A stretch of DNA of 64,000 nucleotides from Lachnospiraceae bacterium. GTDB lineage: Bacteria > Bacillota > Clostridia > Lachnospirales > Lachnospiraceae. Position 1 is the stretch's first letter, and each line of letters opens with the position of its first letter. This document shows, piece by piece, positions 55,273-62,712 of this stretch. The notes beneath the pieces were generated by a model that made no database searches, was not told the DNA's origin, and saw nothing but the letters and a program-made list of their open reading frames with translations. The DNA is taken from positions 55,691 to 119,690 of the forward strand of contig CAJTEY010000011.1 in NCBI GenBank assembly GCA_910575775.1, written 5' to 3'. The translations under genes and the position numbers were made by a program.

Positions 55273-57111
55273 TTAGAGTTTCCCGTAAACATCAAGGAGG
55301 CCAACGCGGATATCGCACAGGCCATCATCAGCCAGTACGGCGGCCCTGACGGAGAGATGGGCGCTTCCATGCGCTATCTGTCCCAGAGGTACGCGTGCCC
55401 TTACCGGGAGGTGGCGGGAGTGCTTACGGACATCGGTAGAGAAGCCCCTGAAATGTTCCATCTCAGGGGCCCCAGCTTTTTTTAGCGGTTTACCCTGCGG
55501 ACAGTTTACGCTTTTTGCAACCGTGTAGCTCCATTTGAGGGGGAGCAGGTTCAAATACACGTCAATATGGTCTTTGTCATTCACAACCATTTTATCTAAG
55601 ATTTCTTTGTAAAAATCATCTTCATATTCCACACCATTGATAAGCTCATTCATGGCTTCTGTAATTTCATCAACAAGCTCTTGCTGTTTTTCTATCATCT
55701 CCCTTTGTTTGTCTATGCTACCTATCACGGATTGCAGTTCAGCAATCTCATTCTCACATTTTGCTTTTGCTGCTGAAAATTCATCTCTGGTAATATCGCC
55801 AGATGTATAAAGGTCAATGAGGTTTGTGCGCTTTTGTTCAATGGCTTTTATCTGCGATTTTAGTTTCTCACTATCTGTACCTGCGGTATCCATTGCGATA
55901 ATAGACTGGATAATAGCAAGCAGATTATTAGTGATTTTCTCCTTATTGTATTTTAAGCTGCTCGTGACAAGGTACATGATGTGGGTTGCATCTTCGTTGC
56001 GTATACTAAGTCCACTGCATCCAACTTGATTCCCTGCTTTGTCCACATGAGGGCTTCCATGCCTTGCAGCTTCAAGACACCGCCACGCCTTATAGCGGCT
56101 TCCATTTTTTCGGGTTTTATATCTCGCCACATAACTTGAACCGCAGCATCCGCATTTGATTTTCCCAGAAAATGGATAACGGTTGCTGTGTTTCGCTTTT
56201 CCCTCCTGTGAAAGCGATTTTTCATCCAAAATGCGGTTTGCCTTATCGAAAAGCTCACGGGAGATAATCGGCTCATGATGGTCTTTGATAATCACAAATT
56301 CCTCTTGCCCGAGGTTTACTTTCTTCTCATGGGATAAAAAGTCTGGCGTATAGGTTTTCTTCTGCACCAAATCACCACAGTATTTTTCATTGCGGATAAC
56401 ACGGAGAATGACTGTGTTCTGCCATTCTTTTACACGCATGGGCTTAATGCCCTCCTCCCGAAGCTCACGGGCAATCACATGAGTTCCTTTCCCCTCATTT
56501 ACAAACTTATGGAAGATCAGACGGACAACTTTTGCCCCATCCTCATTAATATACATTTTGCCGTCTTTCACATCGTAGCCAAGCATACTCCGCCCAAACA
56601 CAACTCCCTGCTCCATCTGGCGTTTCTGCCCCCATTTCACACGCTCGGAAGTCTTACGGCTTTCCTCCTGTGCAATCGAGGACATAATGGCAAGGCGAAG
56701 CTCTGCATCGCCGTCTAAAGTGTTGATGTTATCGTTTAGAAAGATAACACCCACGCCGTGCTTTTTGAGGTCGCGGGTATAGAATATACTATCAAGGGTA
56801 TTCCTCGCAAAACGGGAGATTTCTTTTGTTACAATCAAATCAAAATCACCGTTCTTTGCACATGCAATCATGCGGTTAAACTCTTTCCGTTTTTTCGTAT
56901 TTGTACCAGAGATTCCTTCATCTGCGAACACTTCATAAAGCTCCCAATCGGGATTACGCTCTATATACTGTCTGAAATAACGCTGCTGGCTTTCAAATGA
57001 ATTTGCCTGGTCTTCATTGTCCGTAGATACACGGCAGTATGCGGCAACCTTTTTCTTTGTGTGCTGTATCTTCCTTTCTTGATTTAGCGTTTTGTATTTA
57101 TCTATTGACAT
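55273..57111 (-). CDS. large serine recombinase (TnpX/Int type)
   Basis: A 612-residue recombinase that would integrate and excise the element. The resolvase domain has VAAYCRVSTDNEDQANSFESQ, with the nucleophile Ser in CRVSTD, and ADEGISGTNTKKRKEFNRMI; a recombinase domain follows (GVVFGRSMLGYDVKDGKMY). A zinc ribbon comes next (KIKCGCCGSSYVARYK ... WRCLEAARHG), then a coiled coil (about 430-500). The frame is open to 57216; ATG 57111 with AAAGGAG upstream is the start. Codons after about 557 are antisense cotJC, so the last 55 or so residues (STDVRKHSRHLPVRARVPLG and onward) and the stop are supplied by the host gene. Confidence 0.93.
   Translation of the reverse strand: MSIDKYKTLNQERKIQHTKKKVAAYCRVSTDNEDQANSFESQQRYFRQYIERNPDWELYEVFADEGISGTNTKKRKEFNRMIACAKNGDFDLIVTKEISRFARNTLDSIFYTRDLKKHGVGVIFLNDNINTLDGDAELRLAIMSSIAQEESRKTSERVKWGQKRQMEQGVVFGRSMLGYDVKDGKMYINEDGAKVVRLIFHKFVNEGKGTHVIARELREEGIKPMRVKEWQNTVILRVIRNEKYCGDLVQKKTYTPDFLSHEKKVNLGQEEFVIIKDHHEPIISRELFDKANRILDEKSLSQEGKAKHSNRYPFSGKIKCGCCGSSYVARYKTRKNGSRYKAWRCLEAARHGSPHVDKAGNQVGCSGLSIRNEDATHIMYLVTSSLKYNKEKITNNLLAIIQSIIAMDTAGTDSEKLKSQIKAIEQKRTNLIDLYTSGDITRDEFSAAKAKCENEIAELQSVIGSIDKQREMIEKQQELVDEITEAMNELINGVEYEDDFYKEILDKMVVNDKDHIDVYLNLLPLKWSYTVAKSVNCPQGKPLKKAGAPEMEHFRGFSTDVRKHSRHLPVRARVPLGQIAHGSAHLSVRAAVLADDGLCDIRVGLLDVYGKL
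55432..55445. other. left attachment junction (attL) of the mobile element
   Basis: cotJC similarity ends at codon 62 (ACGGACATCGGT, ending at 55437). The next bases AGAGAAG still resemble ACAGAAG of the usual TEE codons, so the crossover lies between about 55436 and 55445. The core dinucleotide cannot be fixed without the right junction. Confidence 0.55.
55444..55483 (+). terminator. terminator-like hairpin at the left edge of the element
   Basis: GCCCCTGA and TCAGGGGC form an 8-bp stem with an 11-base loop, and a run of seven T follows 6 bases later. On the plus strand it would stop cotJ transcription as it enters the element. Confidence 0.6.
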
Positions 57112-57235
57112 AAGAATATCTCCTTTCCCGACAATCCCTTGCCGTATTTTCAGTATAGTTAGTTGAAAATGGTATGTCGAATGTACAAATTTGAATACAG
57201 AACATAAATTACACATTTCTGTAAATTACAACTGT

Positions 57236-57285
57236 ATTCATGAGCAAGTAACGAGAGTGGAGATCCTGCCCCGTTTTATCGGGCA
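57236..57285 (+). repeat. short repeat, copy 1
   Basis: A 50-base sequence beginning ATTCATGAGCAAGTAA and ending ATCGGGCA; TGCCC/GGGCA pair. A related copy lies at 57648. The two flank the SHOCT-like gene. Confidence 0.7.
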
Positions 57286-57325
57286 ATGCGAATATCCTCT
57301 GCTTTCTCACACTTGACTATGTAAA

Positions 57326-57359
57326 AACGTCAAGCGGTTATGCCTGACGTTGCTTTTTT
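57326..57359. terminator. two-way terminator after the SHOCT-like gene
   Basis: AACGTCA/TGACGTT, extended inward by GC pairs, with T-runs on both strands (TTTTTT on plus after the stem; TTTTT on minus). It starts at the stop of the minus-strand gene ending at 57360. Confidence 0.8.
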
Positions 57360-57545
57360 CTAATTTAGACGATATTGTTTTTCAAGCTCAAGCAAACAGC
57401 GTTCCCGCTGTGATGCGGTCAACAGATTCCGTTTTTCTAATGATAAAAGGATTGACCTTTGAAAATTCATAAGAAATGCTGCGTGTTCCTGCTCATTCAA
57501 TTCTGGAACAGGCTCACCAACATACCTAAATTCTCTATGCTCCAA
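57360..57545 (-). CDS. SHOCT-like small element protein
   Basis: A 61-residue protein. The second half, FQRSILLSLEKRNLLTASQRERCLLELEKQY, has the short helix-turn-helix pattern of SHOCT-like domains often found next to recombinases in clostridial elements. It starts with TTG 57545, with GGGAGG nine bases upstream, and ends at a terminator. Its function is not known; a role in element regulation is a guess. Confidence 0.65.
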   Translation of the reverse strand: MEHREFRYVGEPVPELNEQEHAAFLMNFQRSILLSLEKRNLLTASQRERCLLELEKQYRLN

Positions 57546-58219
57546 CAGGCAGCACCTCCCTCATTCTCAATGTATGAGCGAATGATTGTACCATATAACG
57601 AGGGGGCTAATCCTTTTTTTGAACGCTGTCATCATGCAGCGGAAAACATTCATGAGCAGGTAAAGAAGCCGAGAGCCTGCCCTGCTTCATCGGGCATTAT
57701 CATTAGAAATGATAAGTACGGGTCATATGCCGCCCTGCTCCAATAGACCGCCCTGCATCTGGCTTTATGATAGAAAGCATTTTCTATTTGTCCCCGACAC
57801 CCCGAAAATGCTGATGTGTGATTACGCAAGGAAAATCACCAAACGGTCAGCAGCGAACTGACGCCACGGGAGTTGCACCCCAACTGTCGGTCTGACAGAG
57901 CCGCCCCATTGCCTGCGGCGGATTGGTTACCGCTCGGACTGTGGCTGGACGGGAGTATCATTGTCCTCTTTGTGTGTCTTGGCGGAATCGGGAGCTGCCC
58001 GATATTTTCAGTCGGTATTTTCCGCTTGCCGTCTTTCGGCGGGTCATGGCGTACCGCTGTACACGCTTATGCTTATTTCAGTCACAAAGAGAATGTATTT
58101 GGTGAATGGTTATTCGGTTGTCAAAGAGCCGTCCCATTTTTGCCATAAAGGAAAACAGGTAAAAGGATTTTTAAACCCCTTCACCTGTTTGCTCACTTAA
58201 CCGCCACAACACAAAGCAA
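57546..58219. other. stretch with no supported gene
   Basis: 674 bases. It contains repeat copy 2 (57648-57695) and several short overlapping frames on the plus strand (for example 57873-58148) with no clear ribosome-binding site and no motif I trust. One frame is rich in aromatic and hydrophobic residues and could be a decayed fragment. The right part ends near a possible hairpin around CAGGTAAAAGG/CCTTCACCTG (58157-58186). Confidence 0.5.
57648..57695 (+). repeat. short repeat, copy 2
   Basis: It matches copy 1 at 57236 in ATTCATGAGCA(A/G)GTAA, then CTGCCC and ATCGGGCA, with a diverged middle. The hairpin TGCCC/GGGCA is kept. Confidence 0.7.
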
Positions 58220-58690
58220 TTATTTCATAAATTTTTTTATCGCTTTTAATGCCGCTTTTACAGAACACTGGACAGCTTGATATTTGCAGCCCTCCAACTT
58301 CACAATCTGCTCATAGGTCAGCTCCCCGAAAAAGTACAGCTTCAGCCTGCGCCGCTGCACTTCGGGAAGTTCGGAAACCGCCCTATGTAGCTGCTCGTAT
58401 TCGATGCTCTCTGAAACAATATCCTCAATCCGTTCTGCTTTATAAAAAGCTTTGTCATTCAGCGTTTCATCAGTCAGCTCGGAGTGTTCAATGTGCCTGC
58501 TCACCCTGTTCAGATGGGATATGTCCTCAAGCTCAAATCTGTCAAACGTCTGGTACAGCATTTCATCAATCTCAATATTCTGCTGCTTTCCACGCCCGTC
58601 CTTAAAAGTCTGCAAATAATGTCCCTCGGTTATCGTCAAAGTGTACGGGTTATACTTGTCCTTTTTTCGGTTTGGATGCTTTTTAAGCAT
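58220..58690 (-). CDS. sigma-70 region 4-like regulator of the element
   Basis: A 156-residue protein with a C-terminal sigma region 4-like HTH: VSELPEVQRRRLKLYFFGELTYEQIVKLEGCKYQAVQCSVKAALKAIKKF. The N-terminal half begins MLKKHPNRKKDKYNPYTL and has no region 2. It resembles small sigma-like proteins found beside the integration module of Tn916/Tn1549-type elements. ATG 58690 has GGAGG eight bases upstream; a longer in-frame start at 58705 lacks one. A hairpin lies just before the ribosome-binding site. Confidence 0.8.
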   Translation of the reverse strand: MLKKHPNRKKDKYNPYTLTITEGHYLQTFKDGRGKQQNIEIDEMLYQTFDRFELEDISHLNRVSRHIEHSELTDETLNDKAFYKAERIEDIVSESIEYEQLHRAVSELPEVQRRRLKLYFFGELTYEQIVKLEGCKYQAVQCSVKAALKAIKKFMK

Positions 58691-58706
58691 TGTAATTTCC
58701 TCCAAT

Positions 58707-58735
58707 CAATCTGAATTTTTTGAAAATCCAGATTG
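58707..58735. promoter_or_regulatory. leader hairpin before the sigma-like gene
   Basis: CAATCTG/CAGATTG, one A-C mismatch, then ATTTT/AAAAT: about 12 bp in all with a 3-base loop. It lies next to the GGAGG ribosome-binding site of the minus-strand gene and could affect its translation or end an upstream transcript. Confidence 0.5.
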
Positions 58736-59040
58736 AAAGGCGTAGAACGGCATCCCACGTTAAAAATAGCCCTGCGGCATGTTCTAACAAAAAACGACAA
58801 AAGAAAAACCGCAAAGGCTGTCACGCCCTCATGGTTTATAGATATATTGGTTCTTATATATAGAGATTTAACTTCTACTTCTTGGGTAGAAAGCCCCCTT
58901 GCACTGACAAGGATTTTTTTAACAGGCTGTCCACCCATCCCCGATATGATATATATAAACGAAAATTGCTATTTGCAGGCAATAAAAATCCCTCCAAACT
59001 TGAAACAGGTTTGGAAGGACTTCTATTTTTGGCATGGAAA

Positions 59041-59072
59041 CCTGCTAACAAAAGTCAAGACTTTTTAGCAGG
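59041..59072. terminator. hairpin, possible terminator
   Basis: CCTGCTAA/TTAGCAGG, extended by AAAGTC/GACTTT around a two-base bulge; TTTT follows on the plus strand. About 14 pairs. Confidence 0.5.
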
Positions 59073-59085
59073 TTTTCATGCTCCT

Positions 59086-59571
59086 TGTTACGCAATAGGG
59101 GCTGAAAAAGCATTGATATAAGCGGCTTTGCGGGTGCGTTTTCCGCGCGGCAAGGGTTTTATACCTTTTCCCTCAAAAAGCGCCTTTCTACTGCGTAACA
59201 AACCTGTGGTAATTATCCGAGAGAGCATAAACCGCCTATCTTGGATTTCCCTATGTTGGAAAAGCCTACGTTGGAAAATCCAACGCAATTAAATAAAAAT
59301 ATAAATAACTAAAGAAATACCAAATACGGATTTAATCAAATACCCATTCCCTTCCTATCCGTTCCCTAACCCCTCTCCTTTTGGGCAAGGCAAAGCGGCA
59401 GAGCCACCGGAATGGAAAAGAACGGAACGGAAACGGCAATATAAAAAGATCGTTTGTTATGTTACGCAGTAGAACCTCATTTTTAAGGGTGGGAGTAATA
59501 CCTTACCCCTGCCCTTATTACCGCTGTAATGCCGCTTAAATCAAGCGAGAAACACACTTTATTGCGTAACA
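59086..59571. repeat. nested inverted repeats TGTTACGCA(A/G)TAG
   Basis: The outer pair is TGTTACGCAATAG (59086-59098) and its inverse TATTGCGTAACA (59560-59571). The inner pair is CTACTGCGTAACA (59188-59200) and its inverse TGTTACGCAGTAG (59460-59472). The A/G difference follows the pairing: outer with outer, inner with inner. Confidence 0.8.
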
Positions 59572-59630
59572 TTCCATAATGGATAAAGAGCGTAAGCGTT
59601 TTATCCGATTGCGCTCTCTTGGCTTTGCTA

Positions 59631-59834
59631 CTACCTGTCAAAACGTAATTGCAGGATAGCTTTGATAAGCTGTGCTTTCAAACGGTCTTGAATATCGTCG
59701 TTAATATGTCCGCGATAAGTAGACAGATATTTAATCCGCGCTGTGTAATGTCGCAGTACCGCGTCTATGGCTTCCGGCTCGCCGGCAACAGCTTTCTCAA
59801 TGGTTTCAAAAGGTATCAGTTTCTTATTCCTCAT
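59631..59834 (-). CDS. HTH_16 family small DNA-binding protein
   Basis: A 67-residue helix-turn-helix protein of the Tn916 orf8 type: LIPFETIEKAVAGEPEAIDAVLRHYTARIKYLS and DIQDRLKAQLIKAILQLRFD. GAAGG lies nine bases before the ATG. It overlaps the end of the sigma-like gene by 11 bases, the same order as the Tn916-type orf7-orf8 pair, so it probably helps control the element's transfer genes. Confidence 0.85.
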   Translation of the reverse strand: MRNKKLIPFETIEKAVAGEPEAIDAVLRHYTARIKYLSTYRGHINDDIQDRLKAQLIKAILQLRFDR

Positions 59835-60270
59835 GTTTTGTTTCCTTCAGTTCTTTTCTTAACTGCTTCAATGCCGCCAGTTTCCAGTAATTGACTGTAC
59901 TTCTGCTTCTTCCGTACTCATTCCCGATTTTTCTTTCGCTGTAACCGAGGAAGAAATTCATCAGCAGAACAGTACGCCTTTGTTCTGACAGATTCGCTAA
60001 TGCATCGGCTAATCGTTTACTTGTAACGACAACTTCTTTCCCTTGCACGACAAAAACAGTCGGCTTCTCATAAACATACTGCTCAAAATTGTTGTCGGTT
60101 GCAAACAGTTCAAAAGACGTTTCTGACATCAGATAGTCAAGTGATACTTCATGCTTCAGTTTCCGCCTCAAATCGCGGTATGCGCTGATTGCCGCGTTGC
60201 GGAGAACGATTTTACAGAACGCGGCAAAGGCATATTCGATATGCTCCATGAATTGTTCAGAATACTTCAT
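59824..60270 (-). CDS. sigma-70 family protein (Tn916 orf7-like)
   Basis: A 148-residue small sigma factor. The N-terminal half has a region 2-like helix (FMEHIEYAFAAFCKIVLRNAAISAYRDLRRK); the C-terminal half has a region 4 HTH (LANLSEQRRTVLLMNFFLGYSERKIGNEYGRSRSTVNYWKLAALKQLRKEL). The frame is open to 60339, but ATG 60270 (MKYSEQ) has the GGGGGGAG site at a good distance. It is paired with the HTH_16 gene. In Tn916 such a protein is needed for transcription of transfer genes. Confidence 0.85.
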   Translation of the reverse strand: MKYSEQFMEHIEYAFAAFCKIVLRNAAISAYRDLRRKLKHEVSLDYLMSETSFELFATDNNFEQYVYEKPTVFVVQGKEVVVTSKRLADALANLSEQRRTVLLMNFFLGYSERKIGNEYGRSRSTVNYWKLAALKQLRKELKETKHEE

Positions 60271-60654
60271 CATAACTCCCCCCTTTCTTCCCAGTAGGGG
60301 GCTATTACAACAAACGCCCATGCAGGCATAAAACCGCATAGGCGTTTGGTAATATGAGTTATTTAAGTAATTACGATGATTTGTGTGTTCATCTCTATGA
60401 CCGGAATATACCGTTGCAGAAAACAGGATTTTTTTGACAATCTGCTATTCGTGATAACTGTAATCAACATGACGGCTACCTCCCGAAGCCGCCATAATAA
60501 AACAGCGGCTTAGTCTAAGCCGCCGCATTAAGAGCATAGAAGTACGTCTGCTGTACGACGGCTTTTTTTCTTTTGCCGTCGTCCGGCAGATTTACGCAGA
60601 TGTTAAATTGTTTATACATAAGAGTATTTCTTCAAATCGTTGTAAATTCGACAA
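60271..60654. other. intergenic stretch with hairpins
   Basis: 384 bases without a gene. Hairpins: CAAACGCC..GGCGTTTG (60307-60345), the perfect GCGGCTTAGTCTAAGCCGC (60505-60523), and ACGACGGC/GCCGTCGT with a T-rich loop (60555-60582), possibly the end of the ABC operon. No ribosome-binding site with a plausible frame was found. Confidence 0.55.
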
Positions 60655-61413
60655 TTAAAGCTGTTTTTTATTGAAAAGGCGAATGGCAATCAGCACCCCT
60701 AAAATGGATAAGGCAATGGAAATAACAGCAGGTATCATAAATTCTGCCGGAACAGCTTCGCCGGAAATCAAATCTATATTTTTTGAAGTTAAAATGAATG
60801 GATTGAATTTCGCAATCGGTTCTATCATTCCGAGCAGGGATATTATGGCGACAATGCCGCCTGTAAAGAGTATGCTTGTGAAAGTCTGTCTGAATATCAC
60901 GCACCCAATCATTAAAATACTCAAGTACAAAAAGCCGACTATCCAAAGGGAAACTGCCGCGAAAGCAACATTTGAAAGGCGGTTATCATTCCATAAAAGG
61001 GCTGTATAACCGTATGTCGCAGCATATCCAATCCAATAACTGATTGTCATAAGCGCGGCGGCTACCGTATATTTTGCAAGGATAACAGCTTTACGGGATA
61101 ATCCCTTCGTAACCATTAAAACTAAGGTTCCTTTGGAATATTCATTTGACAGACAACTCCCAAACAAAATGATAAATGCACTGAAACCAACGCCGGAAAT
61201 GTTCTTGTAAAATTGCTTCCATGCGTCCAAAGCGACTGGTTCAGAGGTCATTTCCATATCTGCGGCTAAAGCCGATAATATTTCCGGCATAAACTTTGCG
61301 AGAAACGCACTCATAATACCAAAAGTCAGAAAAACTGTGAACAGAATAAGGAAACGATAGTTCTTCATATTTTCCGTAAACTCTTTTTTTATAAAAGCAA
61401 TATATCCACTCAT
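60655..61413 (-). CDS. ABC-2 type transporter permease
   Basis: A 252-residue membrane protein with six helices (YRFLILFTVFLTFGIMSAFLA; AFIILFGSCLSNEYSKGTLVLMVTKGLSR; AAALMTISYWIGYAATYGYTALLW; SLWIVGFLYLSILMIGCVIF; ILFTGGIVAIISLLGMI; FMIPAVISIALSILGVLIAI). Its start overlaps the ATPase stop by four bases (ATGA). Likely the membrane part of a small exporter carried by the element; substrate unknown, possibly a peptide or lipid. Confidence 0.9.
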   Translation of the reverse strand: MSGYIAFIKKEFTENMKNYRFLILFTVFLTFGIMSAFLAKFMPEILSALAADMEMTSEPVALDAWKQFYKNISGVGFSAFIILFGSCLSNEYSKGTLVLMVTKGLSRKAVILAKYTVAAALMTISYWIGYAATYGYTALLWNDNRLSNVAFAAVSLWIVGFLYLSILMIGCVIFRQTFTSILFTGGIVAIISLLGMIEPIAKFNPFILTSKNIDLISGEAVPAEFMIPAVISIALSILGVLIAIRLFNKKQL

Positions 61414-62327
61414 TTCACTACCTCCAAAAACAGACTTTCAAGGGACGGCTCCATAAGTTCTATTTTTACGGGATAAATCCCTGTTTCCGCAAGTACGCGA
61501 AACAATAATTTTTGCACACTTACCATATCTCGGCTATGTAAAATAAGTTCCCTGTTATTTTCTTCGGAATGAAGCAGCAATGGCTCTATGGATTTTTGTT
61601 TTTTGAAAAGCCGTAAATCTTGATCCGCCGAAAATTCTAAAAGCAAGCTGTCATGTCCATGTAAAGCCTTAATTTCTGCAAGTGTTCCAGTAATAGCGAT
61701 TTTTCCCTCATTCAAAAAGGCTGCATGGCCGCAAACGCGCTCCACATCAGAAAGAATATGCGTGGAAAATAACACCGTTGTCGTTCCGCTGATTTTATAA
61801 AGAATATCCAAAATCTCTTTTCTTCCTACGGGGTCAAGCGCGCTTGTCGGTTCATCACAAATCAGTAATTTGGGCTGTGTGAGCAATGCCTGTGCAATTC
61901 CTAATCGTTGTTTCATACCGCGAGAAAATCCGCCGATTTGCTTTGTTGCACTGTTTAGCCCGACAAGGGAAAGGAGTTCATCACTTCTTTTTGAAATTTC
62001 GGTTTTTGATAGACTAATGACTTCTCCGCATAGCTTTAGATACTGTATCGGCGTCATATAGTTATAAAATTCTGGAACGTCCGGCAAATATCCAATATAT
62101 TGATTTGTTCTTGTCTGTCCAAAACAAACAGGCTCATTGCAGACATGGATTTCTCCCTTGTCGGGCTGTAATAGTCCCAACACCATTTTCATAGTCGTTG
62201 TTTTGCCAGCACCATTTTTTCCTATGAAGCCAAAGATACTTCTCTCTGGAACAGACAGATTAAGATTGTCAATGATTTTCTGCTTTCCAAAACTTTTTGA
62301 TAAATTTTGTATTGTGAGGACGTTCAT
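61410..62327 (-). CDS. ABC transporter ATP-binding protein
   Basis: A 305-residue ABC ATPase: Walker A GFIGKNGAGKTT, signature FSRGMKQRLGIAQALL, Walker B KLLICDEPTSALDP and H-loop VLFSTHILSD. It has the usual C-terminal extension of BcrA-type exporters. The frame is open to 62402, but ATG 62327 with GGGGAG five bases upstream fits. It overlaps the PLD-N gene and the permease gene by four bases each, so all three are translationally coupled. Confidence 0.93.
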   Translation of the reverse strand: MNVLTIQNLSKSFGKQKIIDNLNLSVPERSIFGFIGKNGAGKTTTMKMVLGLLQPDKGEIHVCNEPVCFGQTRTNQYIGYLPDVPEFYNYMTPIQYLKLCGEVISLSKTEISKRSDELLSLVGLNSATKQIGGFSRGMKQRLGIAQALLTQPKLLICDEPTSALDPVGRKEILDILYKISGTTTVLFSTHILSDVERVCGHAAFLNEGKIAITGTLAEIKALHGHDSLLLEFSADQDLRLFKKQKSIEPLLLHSEENNRELILHSRDMVSVQKLLFRVLAETGIYPVKIELMEPSLESLFLEVVK

Positions 62328-62527
62328 TCGTTCTCCCCCTTTCCAAAGACAAAATAAATAATCGGTCCAAAGAGCAAAAGGACTACAACAATTACAAGCC
62401 ACATGGTTTTGTTTCCAAAGCGATAGTGTGGGTGTCGTAGAATGTGTCTTACTGCTGCTACTGCAAGAGCAATGTCTATCAGCAGAACGGGAACAAGTAA
62501 TGGCAGAATTTCAAATAGCGTGTTCAA
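62324..62527 (-). CDS. PLDc_N domain membrane protein
   Basis: A 67-residue protein with two helices (LPLLVPVLLIDIALAVAAV and MWLVIVVVLLLFGPIIYFVF) joined by HPHYRFGNKT, and a short GKGENE tail. This is the PLDc_N pattern, found in cardiolipin synthases and in small proteins next to ABC exporters. It starts with TTG 62527, with GGAGG eight bases upstream. First in the ABC operon; probably a subunit or accessory of the exporter. Confidence 0.85.
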   Translation of the reverse strand: MNTLFEILPLLVPVLLIDIALAVAAVRHILRHPHYRFGNKTMWLVIVVVLLLFGPIIYFVFGKGENE

Positions 62528-62558
62528 TATTTTTACCTCCTATCTTATCGTTTCAATA

Positions 62559-62587
62559 ATATTATCATAATGATAATATAAAGTCAA
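62559..62587 (-). promoter_or_regulatory. ABC-cassette promoter with overlapping 21-bp palindrome
   Basis: Minus strand: TTGACT, 17 bases, TAATAT. A perfect inverted repeat (ATATTATCAT, one base, ATGATAATAT; 62559-62579) covers the spacer and -10. The same arrangement is before the regulator gene. Confidence 0.85.
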
Positions 62588-62592
62588 TAGAA

Positions 62593-62616
62593 ACCGTCCC
62601 TCTGATTTGGGACGGT
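62593..62616. terminator. terminator-like hairpin after the regulator gene
   Basis: ACCGTCCC/GGGACGGT, 8-bp stem, 8-base loop. Weak T-run on either strand. It separates the regulator from the ABC promoter. Confidence 0.5.
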
Positions 62617-62639
62617 CATTTTATTCCCTCACGGGTTTA

Positions 62640-62708
62640 ATACCCCGATGCTTGCATCGTTCTGAAAAAGGAAGCCAGGATCGGATACCCCGTATGCTTA
62701 CATCGGGG
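62640..62708. repeat. two hairpins of the ATACCCCG-type
   Basis: ATACCCCG(T)ATGCTT(G/A)CATCG occurs at 62640-62659 and 62685-62708, 45 bases apart, just after the regulator gene. Each copy can fold (CGATG/CATCG; CCCCG/CGGGG). Confidence 0.6.
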
Positions 62709-62712
62709 TGGT

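Larger units (their letters stand above)
55252..55485 (+). pseudogene. cotJC: cotJC (manganese-catalase-like coat protein), 5' part only, interrupted
   Basis: The first 62 codons match CotJC: MWNYERRLEFPV, IAQAIISQYGGPDGEMGASMRYLSQRYACPYREVAGVLTDIG. CotJC normally continues TEExAHxEM, the first metal ligands of the catalase-like four-helix bundle, to about 190-220 residues. Here the frame changes to REAPEMFHLRGPSFF and stops after 77 codons, within a terminator hairpin. The break coincides with the edge of the mobile element. The rest of cotJC is expected beyond the right end of the element, outside this window. Confidence 0.88.
58736..59630. other. long non-coding stretch with hairpins, nested repeats and an AT-rich tract
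   Basis: 895 bases with no gene I can support. Features: TTCTAC/GTAGAA and CCTTG/CAAGG hairpins followed by seven T (58872-58920, plus-strand attenuator-like); a hairpin at 59041-59072; four TGTTACGCA(A/G)TAG motifs in nested inverted pairs (59086-59571); a repeat CTA(T/C)GTTGGAAAA with a CGTTGGA/TCCAACG hairpin near 59260; and an A/T tract at about 59285-59330. Confidence 0.55.

Noticed and set aside
57236..57695. CRISPR array
   Set aside because: Only two related sequences, far apart, with a gene between them and no cas genes.
57873..58148. 91-codon frame on the plus strand inside the element
   Set aside because: No ribosome-binding site, overlapping frames of similar length in the other phases, and no motif; at best a decayed fragment.
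58636..58938. 100-codon frame on the minus strand overlapping the sigma-like gene start
   Set aside because: It overlaps the well-supported gene and its leader hairpin in another frame; no supporting motif.
58733..59068. 111-codon frame on the plus strand near the sigma-like gene
   Set aside because: It runs through several hairpins and a T-run that look like terminators, and the protein has no recognisable domain.
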